From positions 39,006 to 103,005 of the forward strand of contig JAVXUO010002024.1 of the NCBI GenBank assembly GCA_033065855.1: a stretch of 64,000 bases of DNA, written 5' to 3'. The first letter of the stretch is position 1. Every line of letters begins with the position of its first letter. Under the pieces are notes generated by a model, which was not told the DNA's origin, searched no databases, and was given only the letters and a program-made list of their open reading frames with translations. This stretch comes from Escallonia rubra. Taxonomy: Eukaryota > Streptophyta > Magnoliopsida > Escalloniales > Escalloniaceae. The position numbers were made by a program, and so were the translations under genes. This document shows positions 12,124 through 23,285 of the stretch, one piece after another.

Positions 12124-13830
12124 TAATACTATTTAAACTTTTAAATGGCCCCATGTGCAATAATAAAGTTGTTTGAAATTTGTTCAAAAATCAAACATGA
12201 TATATAAATATTTTAAAATGTGAAAACCAAACATGTCCATAAGGTAGTTTTTTATTATTTAATATTTTTATTTTGTGTCATGTTTTGAGAATTTTCTCAT
12301 TGTGACAAGTGTCACAATTTTAGGTAGTTAGTTATGTAACACCAAAGATGTTTTTCCTTTATATATAGTACGAGTCAGCGTGGCATACGAGATGCATGTG
12401 CAAAAATAAAATTGATAATAACAATTTTGTTAAAAAAAATCAAGCATCAAGTATAAGTGTTTATTGTCACATTCGAAAAAATAAATCTTAAATTGCAAAA
12501 AATAAGTTAGTCATACTTGTGGGAAAATTAATCAGCAAAACATTATCATCATATGAATCTTAGAATTAATTTTAACTATAGTTTTTTAATGAATTTGAAA
12601 TTGTTAAATCAAACATGTACAACGATAAAGTTAGCAATATGATATTTTTTTTTAATATCAAGTTTGAGCTTTGTAATTTATTTTAACTATATTTTTTTAG
12701 TAAAACTTAAATTATGAAAATCAAATATGTCTTTATAGGTAGTTATTCATCATTTAAGATTTATATTGTGTTATTTATTAAAAAAATTCTTGAAATATCA
12801 CCTATCACCATTCTAAATAGGTAGTTGGCAACACCAAATCTATACTATATATATTTAGATTTGGTTGACATCTTCTATACCTTTTAAATCTCAAATCCTA
12901 TTTTCTTGAATTCTTACAATTTTAAAATAAAGTTTAATAGGTGTTAAATTTTGATTGGTCACAAAATAATTTCAATCTCATGATCTAAACATCCAACTCA
13001 TGATCTCCATTCTTTCCTTTTATAATTAATTAATATCATTTCCGTGCGTACCACAAGATTTTAACTAACACCCTTCTCGTGCATAGCACGGGATTTTAGC
13101 TAGTATGTATTACACCAAAAGAAGTTTTTCTTTTATATATGGTATAGATATAGATACAAAGATAGATAGATATATGAAGTGGAGGCTAAATTTGATATGG
13201 TTATTATCGATAAAATTAACCCAAATAAAAAATGGTTCAGTTGACCCACAATCAAATGGTCACATGGGTAAGTCTTATTATTATTATTACAAGTCAACGT
13301 GGCACATGCGATGCGCTTGCGAAAATGAAATTAATACAAATTTTGTTAAAAAAATTAAAATCAAACATCATGTATACGTGTTTATTGCCATATTCAGTCA
13401 AATGAATCTTAAATAACAGAAAAATAAATTAGCCATACGTGTTCAAAAAAAAATTAGCAAAATATTATTATCATATCAAATTTGGTTTTTAAATTTATTT
13501 TAACTATATTTTCTGATGAATTTTAACTTGTATAAGCTAAACATATTTTTAAAGATAGTTACTTACTAATTAAGATTTTTATTTTGTGTCACTTTTTAAA
13601 GATTTTCTTGGAATGCCACTTGTCACCATTGTATGTAGGTAGTTATTTAACACTCAAAATGTATTTTACGATTTTATCCTCATTTTTGACATGTGTCATC
13701 ACCAGAATCACTTTCAATATAACACCAAAATTGTGTTACACCAAAAATAAAAAATGTATTCTCATTATAAGTAGTATATATACAGAAGATATAGATAGAT
13801 AAGCAGTATAGATATAGATATAGATATTTA
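11136..13830 (-). repeat. Array of Helitron-like repeats (in Y)
   Basis: Several diverged units recur head to tail. Each has a short hairpin near its left end (such as acacgcgacgcgtgt near 11335, with relatives near 11757, 12385 and 13305), a middle run resembling ttttgtgtcattt, then gtagttatgtaacaccaa, and right ends ending tatatatagtatagat (near 11700 and 13135). Read on the minus strand, the right ends resemble plant Helitron 5' termini (TCTATACTATATATA) and the left ends the 3' hairpin-CTAGT terminus. Most units are truncated or degenerate. No coding capacity. A (TA)n(CA)n tract lies at 12091-12123. Confidence 0.55.
12839..13103 (+). mobile_element. Non-autonomous mini-Helitron
   Basis: A 265 bp element starting TCTATACTATATATA and ending with the hairpin ctcgtgcatagcacggg, then attttagCTAG. 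It lies between a host A and a host T, as Helitrons do. The host sequence is the array unit: removing the element restores aacaccaaa joined to tatgtattacacc, which matches other unit copies of the form aacaccaaaaatgtgttaca. There is no coding capacity. An orthologous copy is in Y' at 36857-37122, so insertion predates that duplication. Confidence 0.82.
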
Positions 13831-13929
13831 ACACGTTCAACCAACACTCAAGCCTAACCCACCCACCCATTTTGCCACCCCTACTTGGTTCCCTTTGCCT
13901 TTGAGCCTACGTCGTACTACTACGTCAAC

Positions 13930-14700
13930 TTCTACTTACCTCTACTCTGCAACTGCTTGCTAACACCTGTTGACGGCTGTTGTACGAACTTTGTTCATTA
14001 ACATAAAACGCTAAAGCCCTCACCGGTGTCCTGCAGTGATCCCCACTATTAATCCAACTAGAATAGTCGCATTTACCACATTAACGATTCATTTGGGTGG
14101 CATCAGTACTGAACTAACTTCATCCTTGTACCCGAAGAGCCTTCCCAGATTTGAAGAGATCCAACCAGAGCTGGAACGGTATTGTCAATCTTCACGTGAT
14201 GGTACCTTGAACTCAGTTAATATTCCTGTTTATCCTCAATCTTCTTCCAGCTGTAAAGACCGAAAGATGAAGAACGGCATAATCTCCCACCACTCTAAAC
14301 TTCTTGCTCGTTTACTCGAAACAATATTGAAATTGATGGTGTATTTTTCGTTTTAATTTTCACATAAGTTGACACCTCTTACCTCTATGAAGTTCATTAC
14401 GTGCAAGGAGACAAGTGCAGGAAAAGGTCTCGATTTCATTGCAGATATGTCCGCAGCCAATTAGTTATTGCTCATTACCATTTTCTGTTCTGAACAAACT
14501 GCACATGGAGTCGACAGATAGAATTAGTCCAACATTCACTATTCATGTCATTGGAAGGGGAAAAGGAAAAATCAATAATCAAAATACGGAAAGAAAACCA
14601 TCACTGTTCAACGTCAACTACCCGCCAGTCAGGCATCCTATTGGAAAGTTAGTTGCAAATGTTGTTACTTTACTCTACACTTCCTGTTCTGTACCGTTGG
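13930..14700 (+). repeat. SCPL-array 5' homology block, copy-2 version
   Basis: Upstream region of SCPL copy 2, nearly identical to 37970-38720 (copy 4) and similar to 28080-28850 (copy 3) and 2650-4230 (copy 1). It lacks the LINE fragment found in copy 1. No gene is supported here; open frames are short and not shared in frame with a known family. Confidence 0.7.
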
Positions 14701-14719
14701 AAATGATGCATCTATCCTC

Positions 14720-14727
14720 TATATAAT
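14720..14727 (+). promoter_or_regulatory. Putative TATA box of SCPL copy 2
   Basis: The motif tatataat lies 106 bp upstream of the copy 2 ATG. It is identical in sequence and spacing to 38737-38744 upstream of copy 4, and copy 3 has tatataat 111 bp before its ATG. Conservation of motif and position supports a core promoter. Confidence 0.5.
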
Positions 14728-14825
14728 CCAACCTTTTGACGTGCCTTTTGTAATGCCTCGTGTCTGACCAAGGCACGAACATACATCTACCAGCTGCAGC
14801 TGCTAATTCATAGGGGATACTTAAC

Positions 14826-17800
14826 ATGAATTGTTACACTTCAGGTAAGTTTATTAGCTGGGAGTGGTGGCACCTACTCCTCCTATTTGCTCTCTTTCAT
14901 GTTGTAGCGTCGCAGTCAATTATTCAAACTCTCCCGGGGTATCCGGGTATTCTACCTATCAAGCTTGAAACTGGGTGAGTTCTTGAGCTGCTTTATTCTA
15001 TACATAGCAGTAGGTTTCTATGCCTTTTTAAAATTCTTTCCAAGATAAAGGTGATGGAAATGGTTCCTTTTTTTCTCATAGATACGTGAGCGTGGGTGAA
15101 GTGGATGAGGTGCAGCTATTCTATTACTTCGTCGAGTCAGAAAGAAACCCGGTGAAGGACCCCCTTGTGCTATGGCTCACTGGAGGCCCTGGTTGCTCTG
15201 CTTTCTCTGGTTTAGTTTATGAAATTGGTACACTTTCGATGCTCAGTCTTTTATTTCAAAACCAGGAAAAATGCGGAACAAAATTGACCCTCGCTAAAGG
15301 AAGCAACAAAAGCAAGACAGAATATGTGGACTAAACATGTGTGCATTGTTTGACTGAGTGTAAGGCTATCCAATTTGATAGACCAAATAGGCGTGTTTCA
15401 CCAAACACACACACGCAGTCTGCACAATTGCAAACAAACTAATTTTAAAAGCTTTACTATGTCTATTGCCATCTCTCCTGCAAAAGCACTCAAGTCCATA
15501 TCGAATCTGGTCCATAACCAAGGGCTTGATGCACTCGAACGAGAAGACTTGAAACTCAATGCCACTTCGTTAGAAAACAAGCTCAAACCCCACCAAGCTA
15601 CATGGTGCTTCCGGCGTTCCCATCGATCCGAAAGATTCAACATCGTTGTTTCCTCTTGTGAACAAAAGCAGAACTTTCTCCTAATAAGGCCTTACAATTT
15701 CTTTCTCGCCAAATGCAGCTGAAAAAGCATAAATCCGAAAGATCCAACATCGTTTTTCTTCTTGTAGAAAGACCAGCTCCGTAACAGCTCCACCACTGAA
15801 CCCGACAGCAGCAACCTGATTGCAGAAGTTGACGATCAAATTCCAAACCATCCCCACCTTGCACATAAAACACCTTAAGTGCCGTAAATTTTCATTTAGT
15901 TCCATAAATTATACCTCATCAAAGCTGCACACCATTTGCCGACACGATAGTTTGCCTTCAGGTTAAACTTAAATCTCTTTGTATATTAGTTTCTCACTTG
16001 AAAGTTGGTACTTATACCTTGTGAAAGAACGTAATTTCATCAAACAGAACCTAACTTTTAAGTGAATGTAAGTAAGTGCCTTGTGTGTCACAAGATTAGG
16101 CTGAACGAGAGCCCAACCCTTCGATTAGTAGTAAAACAGGGAAAGTACGTTTACTCAAAGCCCTGCTACATTTAAGCACAATCTTCACTGATGATTACAA
16201 GAGGGATTATACTACCCCAGCCCATCTTCTTAATATAATTGTCGCTTAAAATTTTAAAAGACAACAAAATCAAAGCAACCCATTCAAAGTAACCTTTTAT
16301 CTCTGACAATGATAGAGTTACTAGGTACGGTCAATGTCGCCTTCACAATTCTCTTATGAATTTTGTCCAGGTCCATTAATGTTCGACGTTCCAGCCTTCA
16401 ATGGGAGCTCACCGTCTTTTTTTTTAAACCCGTACTCATGGACAAAGGTGCGCCATTTAATTGCTGCAGTGCTTAGGTTTGTTTTGTGTTCAATTGGAGG
16501 CGAGACTTTCTCGTATTCTTCTTACATGTGCTCGTGATGCAACCCCAGATCGCCAACATAATATTTTTAGATGCGCCTGTCGGCACTGGATTCTCCTATG
16601 CAACTACCTCAGAAGGCTACTATTCTTCCGACACAAAATCAGCAAAAGACACTTACACTTTTCTAAGAAAGGTGAGTTACAATGTAGAGAACATGGAAAC
16701 TATATCCTTGTGTATTTATGCTGTAATTACAACTCAAAAGCTGACGACTATCATCTAATCATCAGTGGCTGTTGGAGCACCAAAGATTTATCGAAAATCC
16801 TCTTTACATTGCTGGTGACTCCTACTCGGGCATACTCGTCCCCATGATCGTCCTAGAAATATCCAATGGTAACTTGTGTTTACTAGAACCTTCTTTCATC
16901 GAAGCAATGTTGATTGACTATGATAAACTGTTCTTACAAAGCTTCGGTGTTAATTATGATTATTTTGGCAGCTAATGAAGTTGGATACATGCCACGCATG
17001 TCTCTCCAGGTAAATGACCTTTAACTTACATTTCAGTGACAAAAGTTATGGTAGATCTAGACTTTCCATCAACCTGTTTCAGGGATACATGCTTGGCAAC
17101 CCAGGAACAGATATTCACATGGATGAAAATGCAAGGGTCGCATATGCACATCGAGTGGGACTTATATCGGACGAATACTACCAGGTGATTTTACCCGTCT
17201 CTCAGCTTCTCCCTTCTGAGCAGCCTTCCCTATACCACCTGCTAATGTTGATATACATTCTACTGATGCCACTTCCTCCAATATCAGCGATTTTGAAGTG
17301 AAAAATAATAAGTTAGATAATGTCTTGACAATTATTTAGGAAACCCAAAGCAGAGATCCCATCGTTACGTTGCAGGGTCTGAGGAAGGTTGTTTATGCAG
17401 CCTTACCATAGTTTTCGTGGGGAGGCAGTTTCCTAACTGTTCATAGAGTATATTCCTCTTCCTAAGTTTGAACTGAACATATGATGCTACCTCCTTTTCA
17501 TATGTGGATGGATATAGTAGTTCATTGTAGATGAGGAATTTGATGTTATATGGATTTTCAGTCAGCAAAACGCAGCTGCCGCGGGGAATATGTCAGCCCA
17601 GATCCAAACAATGCAGAATGCATTTATTATCTTCAACTTATCAAAGAGGTAACCAAATGCACAGATTCAATCTTGAAAACAAAGTGTTGCTTTTTATTTG
17701 TGACAAAAAATTGAAATTGCAGTGCACTGGAAGAGTAAACATAGCGCAAATATTGGAACCGCAGTGTAGTACTTCATGGGGAAAAAGATATGATGACTAC

Positions 17801-18329
17801 TCCAAGGACATCCTCATGCCATCTCAACAAGAGGAACGATGGTGCCGGGTAGCCATCCGGCCAATCACCTATTTACGACACCTACGTGCAAACCTATTTC
17901 CTATATCATGCCCTCTACGAGTTTACAAACTGAATATCTACTACTTGCTTGCTTGCAGTATGATAACTACGTAACATGTTACGTGTGGGCGAATGATCCA
18001 ACTGTCCGAGAAGCCCTTCACATTCGAGATGTTAGTTAATCCCACAATTAACACTATCTGTAGTTGAAATACGCTAGTACCATATTAGGATCAGAATACG
18101 TGAGTTCCATCAACAACGTAATTGAAAACGTAATTGAACATCATGTCTCAGTAGACTAACCTACTTCTGTGAAAACCAAAGGGAACGATGACTTTGGGTT
18201 TAAGACTTAAGTGGGTACTAATGGACATACTTTTGGTGTTTGTAGGGAGGGGGTCACACGGTTCCGGAGTACAAGCCAAAGCAATGTCTAGCCATGATTG
18301 ACAGGTGGCTTTCCTATTATGCGCTGTGA
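14826..18329 (+). pseudogene. SCPL: Chimeric SCPL copy 2 lacking exons 11-13
   Basis: Exons 14826-14974, 15082-15227, 16371-16447, 16549-16671, 16766-16868, 16972-17009, 17083-17184, 17562-17648, 17723-17848 and 17959-18030 match copy 4. Intron 10 then breaks at 18127 and continues with copy-1-type intron 13 and the last exon, 18246-18329. Exons 11-13 are absent, which removes about 97 residues including the catalytic Asp (SGDHD). Ser (AGDSYSG) and His (GGGHTVPEY) remain. The last exon carries the copy-1 residues [10 protein letters not shown], where copies 3 and 4 have [10 protein letters not shown]. Exon 10 ends and exon 14 begins in phase 0, and the donor gttagt and acceptor tttgtag are intact. 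A spliced 368-aa in-frame product is therefore possible, though it should be catalytically dead. It is called a pseudogene on loss of the active site; translation cannot be excluded. Confidence 0.85.
15660..15905 (-). mobile_element. LINE tail remnant in SCPL copy 2 intron 2
   Basis: Minus-strand frames carry [19 protein letters not shown] and the zf-RVT hallmark [14 protein letters not shown], split between frames by small indels. It is the same relic as in copies 1 and 4. It shows no RT catalytic motif and no poly(A) tail. Confidence 0.55.
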
Positions 18330-18417
18330 TCCATCCGTGCCGCTAAAACAATAAGTAATTCCAGAGTGATTACAGACAAATTCATATTTGGGCACTCGTA
18401 ATTATGTTACACATTTA

Positions 18418-19181
18418 GGGTTCGTTTGACAAAATTTTTTTTTTGGTTTTCAGTTTTTAAAGAGCAGTTTTTTAAAGAGCAGCTTAATTTTTTTTTTTAT
18501 AAAAACAAGTGGGTGTTTGATGACCCCTTTTTTTTGAGGTTTTTTTTTTTGGTGTTTGGTAACCCTTTTTTATTTTGACTTTTTTTTTTGGTGGTTTGCG
18601 GTGGCTGTGGTGGGGTTCAGCGGTGGTGGCCGGTGGTGGCGGTGGTGGCCGGAGGTGGCTGCCGGCAGTCGCCGGCGGTGGTCGCCGGCGGCCGGAGGCG
18701 GCTGCCGGCAGTCACCGGCGGTGGTCGCCGGCGGCCGGAGGCGGCTGCCGCAGTCGCCGGCGGTGGTTGCCGGCGGCCGGCGGTGGTCGCATGAGGTGGC
18801 TGCCGGCGGTGGTCGCCGGCGGCCGGAGGTGGCTGCCGGCAGTCGCCGGCGGTGGTCGCCGGCGGCCGGAGGTGGTGGCCGGTGGTGGTGGCCGGCGGCC
18901 GGAGGTGGCTGCCGGCAGTCTCCGGCGGTGGTCGCCGGCGGCCGGCGGTGGTCGCCTGAGGTGGCTGCCGGCGGTGGGAGGGTGGTGGTGGTGGTCTAAG
19001 AAAAAAAAACCAAAAGTGAAAAAAAAAACCAGTTTCTGGAGGTTTTTTTTTCACTCTTTTTTACTCTTCAGTTTAAAAACTGGTTTTTAAACTGAAAAAA
19101 AAATGGTTACCAAACGCTCCTTTTTTTTCAGTTTTTAAAAACTGAAAAAAAAAGAGGAAATTTTTTTTGTCAAACTAGGCC
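18418..19181. mobile_element. PIF/Harbinger-type MITE
   Basis: A 764 bp insertion with imperfect terminal inverted repeats: left gggttcgtttgacaaaa, right (reverse complement) ggcctagtttgacaaaa. It is flanked by a 3-bp duplication TTA (18415-18417 and 19182-19184). The sister segment X has the empty site at 8857-8859 with a single tta, so the boundaries are exact. TTA duplications and GG-starting TIRs are characteristic of PIF/Harbinger. Poly-T/poly-A arms and a second inner inverted repeat (tttggtaacc versus ggttaccaaa) flank a GC-rich core. Nothing resembles a transposase; long ORFs through the core are repeat translations. Confidence 0.88.
18640..18990. repeat. GC-rich minisatellite core of the MITE
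   Basis: About 350 bp of imperfect repeats with a period near 44 bp, built from ggtggctgccggcagtcgcc and ggcggtggtcgccggcgg. It is strikingly GC- and CpG-rich in otherwise AT-rich DNA. All frames on both strands stay open because of the repeat, giving false Gly/Arg/Trp- or Pro-rich ORFs. A shorter relative lies at 62270-62390. Confidence 0.85.
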
Positions 19182-21337
19182 TTAGTGTTGGGAGTGTTTC
19201 TGGTTACATCGAAAAACCAAATGTAGCAAGGTAATATAAGTCTTTAAGCGCGTTACAATATCGCTTTTTTTATGAAGTAATTCGCATCCGCCACTCTATA
19301 AAATTGGTGTGAAAACTGGTCCAGTGAATTATCTTACATGATATAAAAATAACTATAAATTTTGCAAGATTGCTAAAAAAATAATAATAATAAATAAATA
19401 GTTACAGCAAAATAGTTTTCAGGAAGATCTCAAAGGGGTAATAGCGAGAAAAAAAAATCTTAATAGTTTGCTTAACCTTTTGCCGAAAATAGGTAAACCC
19501 ATACGACGCTATGCCAAAAGAACGTGGCTTTTCATTTTAAAAAATGATGAATGTTGGGCTCGCTGATGTTGACTCTGTCGAATGGCAAAGACCGTCAACC
19601 CATTATAAGAAACAATTTGGCTGCTACTCTAACTATAGGGAGAAAAAAAAAAACTCTTAACCCTTTGAACATCCACAATTAATAGTTTCTAGATGTATCT
19701 AGTGGCATTTCTGCTAACTTTCAGCGACAATATTTAATAGCATTTTTTTAGTGCCACGAGAATAAAAGTCAGTAAAGTTTTTTTTATGATTATTAGTTAT
19801 TATTATGCGAGAAATTATACCCGTATTACAGTCAAAACTTTTCTTACTGTAATGCACAAAACGGGTGCATCAAAGGGCGCCAGAATCCATAATGTTTTCC
19901 GAATGTTGCAATCTGATTCATATTGAGCCACTACATGACCACTCATAAAATTTGCTAAATTGAGCATTCATGCTAACATGCACTTATGACTTTCCAACTA
20001 ATTAACAGATAAAATAAAACATCTCTTCCGACATGCATACCTTCTCCATCTCCCATGTTCGCTGGGGCAAATTCAAGTGTAATCGACATGACCAAAAATT
20101 CATAAGAAAATTTGACAGCTAATATAAAAGAATTTGAAAGGTTTAAGTTTACATAAAACATAAAAAAACCAATGACATTAAATTTTGAATATATATTTTC
20201 GTCGAATTTCATTGTGACGATCGACAGGATATCTCCATATCTGTGGTCGCAACCCAAGATCACGCTAAAAATGAATGATGACGTTCATATTCAATTCTTG
20301 AAGGTTTTTTAGGATGGCCTTTTAGATTCGGAATCTCAACATCAGCAATAGGAGTAGGAACCATGGAAATAATATTACCTTTACCGACATTCTTTGTTTT
20401 CGAAAGTAGTACATCAGCGTAACTAATGTCAACATTTTTCTGTTTGAAAAAAAATAATCAATTCTGCATTATTTTAACTTTCCTATCTACAAAAAGAAGC
20501 ATATTATATTTAGTATTAATGTTTAATAGTAAAATCCAAAATAAATTATTCACTTTAAATGATAATCATGTCTTCGCTATCCATAATAATTCATTTAACT
20601 TGATAAGATTAGTCAACAACAAGTTATTAATTTTACTTAAAAAAATGCTTAACTCTTACATTACATGTATATATGTATTACTGATGTCATTATTAAATGA
20701 TATGTATGCATTAGCTAATGTAATATGAGAATTTACACTCAAAGAAAAATGTAACCTCGATGTATTCTTGTCTCTTTATAATCTAGATATTTGAAATATG
20801 AAATATAAAGATAGAACAAGGAAAAGAACAATATAAAGACTGTGACGGTGAGTGACACAAAAAGTAAAAAATTCACCAAAAAGAAACCCGAATACGGTAA
20901 TACTAAAATACAATGATAGTTTGGTAAATATTTCAAATATGAGTACCTGGCCGTGGTCCCCCAACCCCTGCGAGCAGCAGCACTTCTTGTGGTCCGCCGC
21001 TGCATGTTGGAATCAGGTGAGAGCAGAAATTTCACCCAAACACTTGGTTCTCTGTGCCTTGGAGCCTACTTTGTACTACAAAAATCTGCTTACCTGTGCT
21101 CTGCAACTGCTTGCCACTCCTGAAAACACATGTTAAACGAACTTGGTCGACTAATTTACTACGCCAGAGCCCGTTCCCGTGTCCTGCAATTAATTATGAC
21201 CACCTATCGATTGTCATGGCTTCGAGTTGGAACCTCTTAATGAAACTAGGGGTGTCGCATTTTCCACGTTATCAGTTCATTTGGGTGGGTGGCATCAGTA
21301 GTATTGAACTAGCTTTATCCTTGAACAGAAAGAAGAG

Positions 21338-21748
21338 TGTTACGAAATCGCTCTAGATAAATATGTATATAACACGATGACCAAATAAGAAAACACAAGA
21401 AATATGAGAGAACTCAAACACTTTGCACAAGTCGATTTACAACGCTCCCTCACGTGTATCTCTCAATTGTTTTCCCTCAAAGAATGACTCTTTTTTCTTT
21501 GATTATCCAAAAAAAGACTATCCTCTATTTTCTACTCAGAGAATGACTTTTCTATCTTGGCCTACTCAAAGAAGGACTCTTCTCTCTTGCCCTTAAACAC
21601 AATACGAGACACCTTACTTATACTTGGAGAAAGCAGTGATCTTCTCTCTCCAAGCAATGTGGGACAAGATGTCTTATCTACTAAGGGTCAAGTTGCAACC
21701 TTCTTTGAGTAACCGATGTGAGACATAAATACAAGACATATATCAACA
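21338..21748 (-). mobile_element. Copia 3' LTR (minus-strand element)
   Basis: On the minus strand the 411 bp LTR starts TGTTGATATATGTC and ends CGATTTCGTAACA, the TG...CA ends typical of LTRs. The adjacent polypurine tract reads aagccaaggtggagat, just upstream of the LTR on that strand. The outer flank is aagag (21333-21337), the likely target duplication. Its partner cannot be seen because the other end of the element is lost. Confidence 0.8.
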
Positions 21749-21871
21749 ATCTCCACCTTGGCTTGTATTAACAAACCACTCCATGAGAAAAATATAATAT
21801 GCCTTCAGTACCTTCTTCAGGTACTCCACCTTGCATCCCCTTTAAAGGTAGAGATACACTCCACCTTGAAC

Positions 21872-23285
21872 TCAACAAGAAAGAAGATGAATCAAGCTCA
21901 AGCAATGCTTGAATTTCTCTGTCGTGACTGTCTTCATGAGCATATCAGCAGCGTTGTCATTAGTGTGAACCTTGTGCACGACAATTTGTTTAGAATTAAT
22001 CCATTCCCTGACCCTATGATAACGTACATCAATATGCTTGGTCCTTGCATGGAAAACCTGATTATTTGCCAAATCCAATGCACTATGACTGTCACACTGT
22101 AACAAAACACCACGCTGCTTGAAGCCAAGCTCCTCTACTAGTCCCTTTAACCATAATGCCTCCTTAGCTGCCTCTGTCAATGCCACGTACTCTGCCTCCG
22201 TAGTTGACAATGTTGTAGTAGACTATAACACTGATTTCCAACATATCGGCCCTCCATAGAATGTAAAAACATATCCAGTCGTGGACCTCCTGAAATCCAA
22301 GTCCCCCGCATAATCAGAATCCACATAGCCAGAAACCTCACCTTTTGCCCCATCACGATCAAACATGATGCCAAAGTTGGTCGAACCTGCTAGGTAACGG
22401 AAGATCCACTTCACTGCATCCTAATGCTTCTTTCCTGGATTTCTCATATACCTGCTGATCATACTAACTGCATGTGAGATATCAGGTCTGGTACACACCA
22501 TGGCATACATAAGACAACTAACCGCATTTGCGTACGGTACTCGAGACATATACTCAACATCTTCTTTTGTACTAGGACAAAGTTGTGAAGATAACTGAAA
22601 ATGAGCTCCCAATGGTGTACAAACTGGTTTAGCATTGAGCATACTAAACCTCTCCAGTACCTTTTCAACATAATTTTTCTGAGTTACCCACAACTTTTCT
22701 GCCTTTCTATCTCTGTGAATCTTCATACCAAGGATCTTCTTGGCAGAACCAAGATCCTTCATATCAAACTCTCTGCTCAACAATTTCTTCAAGTGTAGAA
22801 TATGAGACTTACTCTTCGCAGCAATCAACATATCATCCACATATAATGTAAGCAACAACAGGGAACCATCATCAAGGACTCGATAATACACACAACAATC
22901 ATACTCACAGCGAGAGTAACCATGAGTTACCATGAATGTGTCGAATCGCTTATACCATTGCCGAGGAGACTGCTTCAAACCATATAAGGACTTTTTCAGC
23001 TTGCACACATAGTCCTTCTTTCTAGGCTCAATAAATCCCTCGGGTTGCTGCATGTAGATCCTCACCTCCAAATCACCATGGAGGAAAGCTGTCTTCACAT
23101 CAAGCTGTTCTAACTCCATATTTTGCGCTGCTACAATGGACAATATCAATCTGATAGAAGTGTGCTTCACCACTGGCGAAAAGATCTCATTATAATCAAT
23201 TCCCTCATTTTGAGAATACCCTTTTGCAACCAGTCTTGCCTTGTACTTCTGATCTTCCTTTTTCCTATAAACCCATTTACAACAG
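21872..23285 (-). pseudogene. Copia pol fragment (RT and RNase H), decayed
   Basis: Minus-strand reverse transcriptase and RNase H of a Ty1/copia element. It runs from CKWVYRKK near 23280 through VKTAFLHGDLE, the catalytic YVDDML (near 22830), RSTTGYVFTFYGG and TTEAEYVALTEAAKEALWL, to the end of the polyprotein near 21872. Two in-frame stops, one near 22420 after NPGKKH and one near 22225 after CWKSVL, disable it. Everything 5' of the RT (gag, protease, integrase and 5' LTR) is missing: the element stops at about 23285, where a plus-strand Copia begins. Confidence 0.88.

Larger units (their letters stand above)
11133..18127 (+). repeat. Segmental duplication Y (pairs with 35165-42150)
   Basis: About 7.0 kb of near-identical sequence shared with 35165-42150. 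It contains a Helitron-like repeat array, a nested mini-Helitron, the SCPL upstream block and SCPL exons 1-10. Landmark offsets are almost constant: 24018 at the mini-Helitron, 24017 at the SCPL ATG and 24022 at the end of exon 10. Exons are essentially identical. Both ends are sharp: the left joins a Copia LTR at a shared cta, the right ends within SCPL intron 10 at 18127. Confidence 0.88.
18135..21535 (+). repeat. Segmental repeat X' (second copy of 8588-11135)
   Basis: Matches X from the tail of SCPL intron 13 onward. The match includes the last exon, the 3' flank, the unidentified remnant near 20290-20420, the next upstream block (20585-21337) and the Copia LTR. Differences are a 764 bp MITE at 18418-19181, a short extra run near 20003-20040 and a few small indels. 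Unlike X, X' runs on into the rest of the Copia LTR and its coding region, so it keeps the ancestral right-hand context. Confidence 0.85.

Noticed and set aside
13105..13416. Plus-strand ORF repeated at 37124-37441
   Set aside because: It spans Helitron-like repeat ends and GATA microsatellite. The second copy exists because of the Y/Y' duplication, not selection.
18556..19090. Overlapping long ORFs on both strands rich in Gly, Arg, Trp or Pro
   Set aside because: They are translations of the GC-rich minisatellite within the MITE. The period keeps every frame open and no domain is present.
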